64,000 nucleotides of DNA from Sandaracinaceae bacterium (GTDB lineage: Bacteria; Myxococcota_A; Polyangia; Polyangiales; Houyiibacteriaceae): positions 992,001 through 1,056,000 of the forward strand of contig JACKEJ010000005.1 in NCBI GenBank assembly GCA_020633055.1. The letters are read 5' to 3'. The position numbers were made by a program, and so were the translations under genes. This document shows positions 26,345-34,700 of the stretch, piece after piece; position 1 is the stretch's first letter, and the number at the start of each line of letters is the position of its first letter. The notes beneath the pieces were generated by a model, which did no database searches, was not told the origin of the DNA, and worked only from the letters and a program-made list of their open reading frames with translations.

Positions 26345-27840
26345 TCAGAGCATGGAGCGCTTGAACGCGGCCGGCGCCATGTCGGCCACGTCAAGCCTGA
26401 ACACGTCGCGGTGGGTGCCGAGCCGCTCGAAGGCCCAGGCAAGGTAGGCCTGGACGGGTACCCCGATGGCGCGGCAGGTAGCCACGATGCCGAGCAGGAC
26501 GCAGGCACGGTGCGCTCCCTCCGAGCTGCCGGCGAAGAGCATGTTCAGGCGCAGCTTCGCGACGTTCTGGAACTCTCGCTCGGTGGGCGAGTTGTCGATG
26601 GGGACGTCCGGTCGTCGATGAATCGGAAGAGCGCATCGCGGTGGTTTCTGTAGTAGCGCACCGCCGCCATGAGCGGTTCCGAGGGGAGGAGCACGGGCTC
26701 GACGGCCGCGAGCCACACCTCGAAGTCGTCGGCGAGCGGCCGGACGTAGCGTTGCCGATGCTCTCGCAGCGCTTCGCCTATGAGACCTAGCGCCTGCGCC
26801 TTTTCCTCTTCGCCGTAGATGGCGCCGATGAATGCCCCGCCCTCTTTGGCGAGCCCTGGTTGGGTGGCCTCGGCGTCGCGAAACTTGCGCCGCCCGTGAG
26901 CGTTGCAGCCGGTCTCGATCACACGCCCCGTCTCGAACACCGCGTTGAAGCGATGCTCGGCGTCCGCGGTGAGCTTGCCCGTGAACGGCGCGAGCTTGGA
27001 CACCACCGACTCGCTGCTCTTGTCGGCCTCGTACTGGAACACCGCGAGCTCGTGGTTTCGGTACAGCTCGATGTAGCCGTTGTGCGCGACCGGGAGCTTT
27101 GGCACGAGCACCTTGAGGCCCGTTCCATCGGTGGCCATCCACGAGCCCGCGAGGAGCGCTCGCCAGTGGTAGCCGTCGACGGGCGCGAGCAGGTCCGCAG
27201 CTCGCTCAATGAACGACACGAGCGTGCCCATTGCCAGCGGCACGCCCCGCTCGGCGAGATCACGGCGAAGCCGGTCGAGCGGCGTCAGCAGCCCGAACTT
27301 CTGATGGACCAGCCATCCGAGCCACTCGCCCGTGACCTTCGAGCGCTCGTAGGGCGCTGGCAGGGAGCGCGGTGTCGTGCGTCCTCCGCAGCTCCGACAG
27401 CGGCAGGTGGTGCGGCGCACCACACGTCGACGCTGATGCTCCTTGACCACGTGGAGCTTCTCCTCGGTGATCTCGTCAGCGGCATCGAGCGCTGTGCTCC
27501 CGCAGTGCATGCAAGCGTCCGGTCGAAGCGTGTGCTCCTCCGCCTCGAGGTGCGGCGGGAGCTTCTTGCGCCCCGTCGGTTTCACCGGCGACTTGGCCTT
27601 CTCTTCCTCGGTGGGCTTCCCGGGCGCCTGCGGACGCTCGTCGAACGCGCGCTTGGCTTCGCCTTCGACTGTGGGCGGCGGCGCGGGAGGCTTCACGGCC
27701 GGGGTCTTGCGTTGCTTGCGCTGGGCGATGGCCAGCAGCTGCGCCACGCGCTCGTTCAGCTTCGCCAACTGCTGGACGAGCTGAGAGACCTGACCGCGCA
27801 GCTCGGCGTTCTCTCGTTGCAGCGCCTCGACGTCGACCAC
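26345..27840 (-). pseudogene. IS66-family transposase (TnpC), frameshifted
   Basis: The main frame (27840 to about 26600) has the IS66 layout: a leading coiled coil, Pro-rich linker, a zinc-binding segment CMHCGSTA and CRCRSCGGRT, MATDGTGLKVL with the first catalytic Asp, CNAHGRRKF, and RYYRNHRDALFRFIDDR. Just after that the frame changes: the next, PDVPIDNSPTEREFQNVAKL with the catalytic Glu region, is in the -1 frame and continues to the stop at 26345. Without the shift the main frame ends at 26545 with a nonsense tail. Full length would be about 500 residues, normal for IS66. Sequencing error is an alternative explanation. Confidence 0.8.
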
Positions 27841-28262
27841 GACGGCAAGAGATCACGCCAGGAGAACGCTGTCGATCCCCTACCGCCGCACATCCGCTCG
27901 TGCGCGGCGGTACCAGCCCTGTCGCGCCGCCGTGAAATCGATGCCAGCGAGCAGCGACGCGAACGCCGTACCGTCGATTTGCACCTGGGTTTCCGCGCCG
28001 TCGATGCGCGGCAGCTGGAAGCTGCCAGCCTCGAGCCGCTTCGCCAGCAGACACCACCCCGAACCATCGAACCACAGGGCCTTCGCGATCCGTCGCCGCT
28101 TGTTCATGAACAAGTAGAGGTGCCCATCTACAGGGTCGAGTCCAAGCCAACGCACCGCTCCTGCAAGCGAGTCGAACGAGCCGCGCATGTCGATGGGCTC
28201 CACTGCCACGAACACGCGCACCGTCGGCGGCAGGCTGACTACACACCGGTCGGGGACTTCTA
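26345..28262 (-). mobile_element. decayed IS66-family element
   Basis: It has tnpB and a frameshifted tnpC in the normal order. No tnpA is present: beyond tnpB the sequence runs straight into the stop of a membrane-protein gene. No inverted ends were identified. It is probably truncated at its left end and inactive. Confidence 0.7.
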
Positions 28263-28305
28263 TCTTTGAACCCAAACCTCGAACGCCCGACTGTTGAACA
28301 CGCAC
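27880..28305 (-). CDS. tnpB: IS66 accessory protein TnpB
   Basis: The family core is clear: SLPPTVRVFVAVEPIDMRGS, DPVDGHLYLFMNKRRRIAK, LWFDGSGWCLLAKRLEAGSF and IDGTAFASLLAGID. TnpB assists IS66 transposition. Homology begins at about 28240; the in-frame GTG at 28305 lies inside the upstream membrane gene, and the usual Met before SLPP is absent (GTA GTC). So the true start is probably lost, consistent with a truncated left end. Confidence 0.75.
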   Translation of the reverse strand: MRVQQSGVRGLGSKIEVPDRCVVSLPPTVRVFVAVEPIDMRGSFDSLAGAVRWLGLDPVDGHLYLFMNKRRRIAKALWFDGSGWCLLAKRLEAGSFQLPRIDGAETQVQIDGTAFASLLAGIDFTAARQGWYRRARADVRR

Positions 28306-28700
28306 ACCTTGGCGACGCGACCTTCGGACAGGACACCCCCACGCGCTATCGGTGTGTGATACCCAACTCGGTCTGTCAGATCGACGAGCACTTCTTCACC
28401 CCGGACAGTGATCCGGTCAGGACCCATCCTACCGTCCGAACGCTGTTGTTCGATCACGGCAACTTCACCTTCTACCCAGTGGCACCTCTCCATTCCATCA
28501 CGAACGAGGTCTGCCTGAATCGAGGCCCCATGTAGTGAACCTGATATGGTCGCAACCCCGACCAGGATCGCAGCACAGGCAAAGACTCTCGCGTTGCGAA
28601 TCCAGGCAAGTCGGGCTCCAACCGCCGCCGCCACCCCAAACAGCGCCCCGACGACCATCGCCGCATCCAGACCTGCCGACCTATATACTAGTTCCCACAT
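28260..28700 (-). CDS. small membrane protein, candidate immunity partner of the SpvB/Rhs protein
   Basis: 146 residues. Two hydrophobic segments lie at about 12-32 and 38-58, followed by a soluble domain with VEGEVAVIEQQ, DRITVRGEEVLVDL and GRVAKVCVF, reminiscent of small DUF3592-type domains. Function not recognised. It starts seven bases after the stop of the giant SpvB/Rhs gene, the position where polymorphic toxins carry their immunity gene, and is visibly less GC-rich than the surroundings, like the toxin tail. The immunity role is inference. Its stop abuts the truncated IS66 end, so the C-terminus may have been altered by that insertion. Confidence 0.6.
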   Translation of the reverse strand: MWELVYRSAGLDAAMVVGALFGVAAAVGARLAWIRNARVFACAAILVGVATISGSLHGASIQADLVRDGMERCHWVEGEVAVIEQQRSDGRMGPDRITVRGEEVLVDLTDRVGYHTPIARGGVLSEGRVAKVCVFNSRAFEVWVQR

Positions 28701-28706
28701 AGCACC

Positions 28707-31700
28707 TCAATCACTGTCACCGAACTCCAACCAACTGCCAAAGTCGATCCTATCACCATGCCCAAAGCCGATCCCGGGATCTTGCTCGGTTCGCTCAGTC
28801 GTCACGACAGGAATGTAGAGCGTGTCGAACCTCCTGAACACGTTGAAGCCCGTAGAAGTACTACGCTGAGCTAGGTCAATCCCAAAGTACGCAGGGTTGT
28901 CCTCAGACAGATCGCCGTCTCCCCAGAATATCGTAAATATTCCAAGAATCTCAAGATTATGGAATATCCCCTTCCACTCTGCACCTCGCCCACCGATTGC
29001 GATATTCGGCCCAAACGACCACCCAAACCCGGCCCCCAGCGCGTAGTTCTCTTGCCTGAGTGAATCGCCATCGTCTACGGTGGGCACAACGAGATAGAGA
29101 CCACTGTGACCTTCGCCTTCAAGCGGCGCAACAGACTGAACGTTTAGACCTACGGAACCTGCGGTACCTAGAGTGCCTCCGCTCACGGTCCCGGAGAAAC
29201 CAAACGAGAAGTCAACTGGTATCGACGAGATCATCCAGGGTCGTTCTTCAGACTGTTCCTGGTCGCTGTCCTCGGGTGGCGGAGATGACGCTTCATCGCC
29301 ACCCGTAGCTGCGAGCATCAGGAGTAGCAGCTGCGCGCTAGCGTCGTCAGAAATCGCCTCCTCCATCAGCTGCTCCAGTGTGGGCTGACGGGGGCGCGGG
29401 GGCTGTCGCTCAGGGGACGCCTCAGCGGGTGGTGCGGTCGGATCGGAGAGTAGGATTTGCTGCTCCTCCGGGTCCCAGTCCTGCATCACATGGTTGGGCG
29501 TCCGAGGGGGGGGGGCTGGACATTCGCCTTGGCATTGGAGCCCGAGCGGGTCCCTGGCCTGCAACAGGCTCCCGCCAACGTAGTGGTACCCGTTCATCGC
29601 CTCGCCTCCGCCCATGGCGTGCACGCTCAGCGGGTCTACGCTTGCCCAGCGGCCGAGCCGGGGGATCAGATACCGCTCCCCGAAGTACACCAGCCCAACT
29701 TCTTCGTCGGCTTCCTTGCCCGTGAAGCCGATCGGCTCGAGCTGCATGGAGACGTCCTCGGTGGTTCGGTGCGTCTCGCGTGCGCCGTTGGGGTAGAAGG
29801 TGGTGTGTTCCAGGAGGTCGCCACTTTGCAGATCTACGACGGCGGCGGTGCTGTGGACCAGGTCGCTGAGCGGGAGGGTCAGGCGTTGCTCGCAGGTGAG
29901 GGCGCCTGTGGGGTCCAGCTCGTTGTTGTTGGCCCAGACGAGGCGGGCGCCGCCCACGAGGTATTGGGTCTCGGTTCCGAGGGTGGTGCTGGCGTGGTAG
30001 GTGTGGCCGGCGTAGTCGTGCTCGAGGCCGCGGCGCTCGTAGTCGCCTGGATAGGGCTGGAGCGTGGTGGCGGCGAAGGCGTCTCCGTCGCGGCCGCGGT
30101 TGAGGGTCTCCTTGATCACCCGGACGTTGCCGGCGTCGTAGCGGTAGCGCTGCTGGACCATGAGGTACCAGCCGCCGGAGGCGCCTTGGCGGTCGTAGCG
30201 GCGGGCCTCGGCCAGGCGGTTGAGCTCGTCCCAGTCGTAGCGGTAGTGCTGCTCGCGCTGGCAGCGGCAGTTGTTCTCGAGCGTGCTGCGGCGGGTGGCG
30301 AGGCTCTGGTCGCGGGGGTCGGCGCAGACGAGCGTGGCGGAGCGGTCGAGGCACTGGCTGCGCACCGTCATGTGGGTGACGTTGCCGTCCTGGCCGTAGT
30401 TCAGGGTGACGTAGCCGCCGTGGTCCACGCCCACTTGGCGCGTGGCCGGGGCCGGCCGGATGTTGGTGCTGAGGTACAGGGCGCTCGGGCGGTCGGATGG
30501 CGACAGCGGGGAGAAGCCCGGGTCGTCGTTGCCGCTGCTCAGCAGGCCGGCCGAGCGCTCGTAGAAGACACCCTGGTCGTCGGTCCAGTCGGTCTGGTTG
30601 GCCAGCCAGTCGTAGTCGTACGTGAGGTCACGCACGCGCGTGGGCGCGTTGGTGGACACCATCGGCGCCGGCCGCCGGTGCATGGGGTCGCGCTCGCCGT
30701 GGGTGCTGCCGTCGAGGTTGGGGCGGGTGCGCTCCTCGCGCCAGTCCGTCGCCGCATCGTCGTAGCCCGGGTCGAACGCGCCCGTCTGGTCGTTCATGTA
30801 CGTGAACGCCACGTTCGTGACGCGGTAGAGCGCGTCGTGCTCGATGTTCTGGCGCCACGGACGGTAGCCGGCGGGCCACTCGGCCGTAGCGCGGGCGTCG
30901 GTCACCTCGGTCAGGTTGCTGACCGCGTCCCAGGTGTACTGGAAGTCGTGCACGGTGGTGACGGCGTTGAGGTCGGGCACCACGGCCCCCGCGCTGGGGG
31001 TACGCACGGCCAGGCTGCGCTCGGGGCGTCCTCGCTCGTCGTAGGTGGTCTCCGTGTACAGGGTGCCGATGACCTGGGGGTCGCCGTAGTCCGTTCGCAC
31101 GGGCTGCCGGTCGGCGTTGTAGGTGACGTTGCGCACGATGGGCACGCCGTAGAGGGTGCCGCCGTTGGCGGACACGCGGAGGTCCACGCCAATCGGCAGG
31201 CCCAGCTGGTTGTAGTGCAGCGTGCCGCCGACTTCGGGAGTGAAGCCCGTCTCTCCCCCCATGGCTTCCCAGTCGGGGTCGCTGGGGTAGTCCATGGCGA
31301 CGGGCCGCCCCGCGTAGTCGTAGGTGGTGCGCGCGACGTAGGTGTGGCCTGCTTCCTCGTCCCAGCGGCGGGTGGTCGGTGCCAATGGCGCACGCAAGCC
31401 AGTCTGCGTGAGCTGCGCGTTCAGGCTGGCGTTGAGGTTTCGTGCGCGGGGCAGCACCGCCATCTGGCGCAGCGCGGCTTCGGGCTGGCCGCGCTGGTCG
31501 TAGACCACCACGCTGCGCTGCGCGCGATCGGTCGAGCCGCTCAGCCGGCCTATCCAGCGCGGGTTGTCGGACACGGCTGCCACGTCCAGGTCGAAGTCGG
31601 GCTCTTCGTCGAAGAAGTAGCGCACGTCCACCAGCTGGCCCTGCTGGGCGTCCTCGGCCATGCCGATGGCGTCGAGTGGCAGCGCCGTGTCGGGCAGGTC

Positions 31701-34700
31701 GCCCGGCGGGATGGCCTCGGCGCAGGTGACGTAGTCCTCGGCGATGAGCCGGCCGGCGTGGTCGTAGTAGAAGTTCTGGCCGCAGCCGCGCGGGTCGCGC
31801 ACCGCGGCCAAGTCGCCCACGTCGTTGAAGAGGTAGCGCCAGGTGCGGTTGGCGTCCGTGCGCGCGGCGTCGCGCGAGTCGCTGTCGGGGTCGGTGGAGG
31901 CCACCCGACGCCCGAGGGAGTCATAGGTGAAGGTGCGGAACAGCAGGTGGGTGCCCACCACGCTGGCCCCGGCGCCGAAGGGGGTGTCGTCCTCGGTCTC
32001 GGCGCGCCCCACCTGCAGCGCCACGCCGTCGGCGCGGTAGAGACTGCCCAGCCGATAGGTCTCGAGCACGTTGCCCGTGGACGCGCGCCGTTGGCGCAGC
32101 ACCTGGTCGATGGTGCGCCCCTGGCCGTCCACGCGGGTGGTGGTGCACGTGGCGTTGAAGCGCGGGTTGGAGCTGCGGTCGAGCGCGTCGCACACCGTGG
32201 TGCTGGTGGCGCCGTAGGCCGTGTGGGTCTCGGTGTGGTCTTCGGCCGCGGCGCGGATGACGCGCCCGAAGGCGTCGTAGGTTGCCGTGGTGTAGGCCGT
32301 GGTGGGGATGGTCAGGGCCGCTGCCGCGCTGGGCTCGGCGCCTCCCCACAGGTCGTTGTGGTAGCCCATGTAGGAGCTTCCGCGCGCGTTGAGCACGGCC
32401 AGCCCGCTGCGCTCCCACTCCATTGGCCCGCGGCGCGCAAGCGAGACGCGCGGGCGGCCGAGACCGTCCACGTACGAGACAGTGTCTAGGTACTCGGGGG
32501 CCGTGCAGCCCACGTTGCCGTGGTTGACACGGGCCATGATGCGGCTGACCGGCGAGTCGGCGGTCGCCAGCTGGTAGGTGAACGACTGGGTCGGGGCCCC
32601 CGTCATGGTGCAGTCGTCGAACGCGGGTGGCACCACCGCCGTCAGGCGCCCGAGGCCGTCGTAGGCCACCGACGAGGTCTCGTCGTTCGGGTCGGTGGCC
32701 GTGCGCAACACGCCCATGCCGCGCTCCCACGTGGCATGGGTCTCCAGCAGGCAGAAGGGGGCTCCGGCGTTGGCCACCGGGTCGGCGCAGAATGTGGCGT
32801 CTCGTCCCCGCCGGATGGCGATGCGCTCCGACGTGGGTAGCTGGGCGTAGGCCTCGTCCACGCTGACCTCGGAGTAGCGCAGGCACTCGTTCAGCCCGCC
32901 TGCGTGCAGGTTGCCGCTTGCGCAGCTGGCGCGGGGCGTGCCCCACGCGTCGTACTGCGTGGAGGACTCGATGACCTGCGCGCTGGGCATGGTGTAGCCC
33001 TGCGCGTCGGCCGTGCCGGCGAACTCGAAGGTGACGCCGCCGGGCAGCTGGGCGAGCGCCTGAGTGTGCTGCAGGTCACCCGTGACCGGGTCGAAGGTCT
33101 GCGTGCTCCGGCCCAGCTGGAGTCCGCCGTCGCTGGCGCCCGTGGTGAAGCTCTCCACGGTGCGCCACAGCCAGTTGCCGCCGGGCAGCAGCGCGGGCAC
33201 CACGTGCCCCACGGTGAGGTCCTGGGGATACGCGGCCGGTTCGGTGTCGTGCTCGTCCTGCAGGCGGCCGTGCGTGGTCTGCTGCCAGACGTTGCCCACG
33301 TTGTCGACCACGTCGGTGGTGCCACGCACGTGGGCAAAGCGCGCGCTGCGCACGGGCACACGCCACGTGTAGGGCGCCCCCGTCGTCGTCGCGCCGCCGT
33401 TGTTGTCCACGCCCTCGAACTGCAGCCACGGCAGCTCGCGCTCCTCGCGCGCCCCCACGAACTCGGCGTGGTGGTAGCGGAACTCGTCGGTCTGCGAGAC
33501 GTAGGCGTACCAGACCACGCGTCCGTCGAGGCCCGTGACGAGGTGGCGCGCCACCACGGTGCCGTGCGCGGTGGCCAGGTAGGCGTGCTGGGCGTCGTAC
33601 GTCTCCGTGTACCACTGGCGCCCCTTGAGCGCCTCGAAGGGGTTCTCGGCCAGACGGTCGCTGGCGATGTCGCTCGGTCGGCGCCCCTGGTGGAAGTAGG
33701 TGCGCACGTACTGCGTTCCGTGGTGCTCATCGCCGATGGCCACGGCGTCGGCCGCGCCGAAGCCCCGGAACTCCTGCTCGATGCCCTCGTAGTAGCCCTC
33801 GTGGAACTTGAACTCGCTGCGCGTGACGTTGGCCGCGCGCCCCAGCAGGTTGAAGTTGTCCGTGGTGCTCACGGCGCGCACCACCGTGCTCAGCACTGGC
33901 GTGCCGCCGCTGCGGTACACGCAGCGCCCGCTCAGCTCGTACAGCAACTGGTCGCCCCAGGGGCACTGGGCGGGTCCTGGCCCCGGGTCGGTCAGGGTCT
34001 TGCCACGAGGGGGGCCCACCTGGCTCCACTGGAACTCGTCGCCCCCGCAGTCGCCTGGGCACTGGTCCGCCTGCACCAGGTCGCGGGTGTAGTCCTCGGC
34101 GGCGCTGGCGTAAGTGAGCGTGGTGGCGGCACCGAGGCCGTTGTGCACGCGGGTGAGCAGGCGTGGACGGACACCGCCCAGCAAGTCCATGTACTGCCAC
34201 TCGCCGGCCCGCCCGTACACCAGGTCCGTGGTACCCGAGCCGTCGATGTCGGCGAAGCGCACGTTGGAAGCGAACTCGGGGGCGAAGGGCGAGGCGAACG
34301 TCTGGCGCGCCGTGAAGCGCTCGCCGTTCACGTTCATCCACACGTCCAGGTTGCGGTAGCGCACCTGCACCACGTCGCTCAGGCCGTCCTCGTTCACGTC
34401 GACGGTGAACACGCCGCTCAAGTCTGGGTTCAGCTCCGGCGGTGCGTTCTCCATGTGGCGCTCGCGGCCTGCGCCCTCGTTGCGGCCGCACGTGGCTGGG
34501 CCGTCGCCCCACAGGGCCTCGCCGCGCCCGGGCCAATACACCAGGCGCCCGCGGCGCATGCGCACGATGTCCTGCACGCCGTCGCCGTTCATGTCCGCCA
34601 GGCGAATCTCCGAGTCGCTGAAGTCGACCGGGTTGCCGTCGTGCAGCAAGCAGGTCTCGAGGGGCGCGGTGGACAGGGTCCAGGTCCCGCTGCCCTCGTT

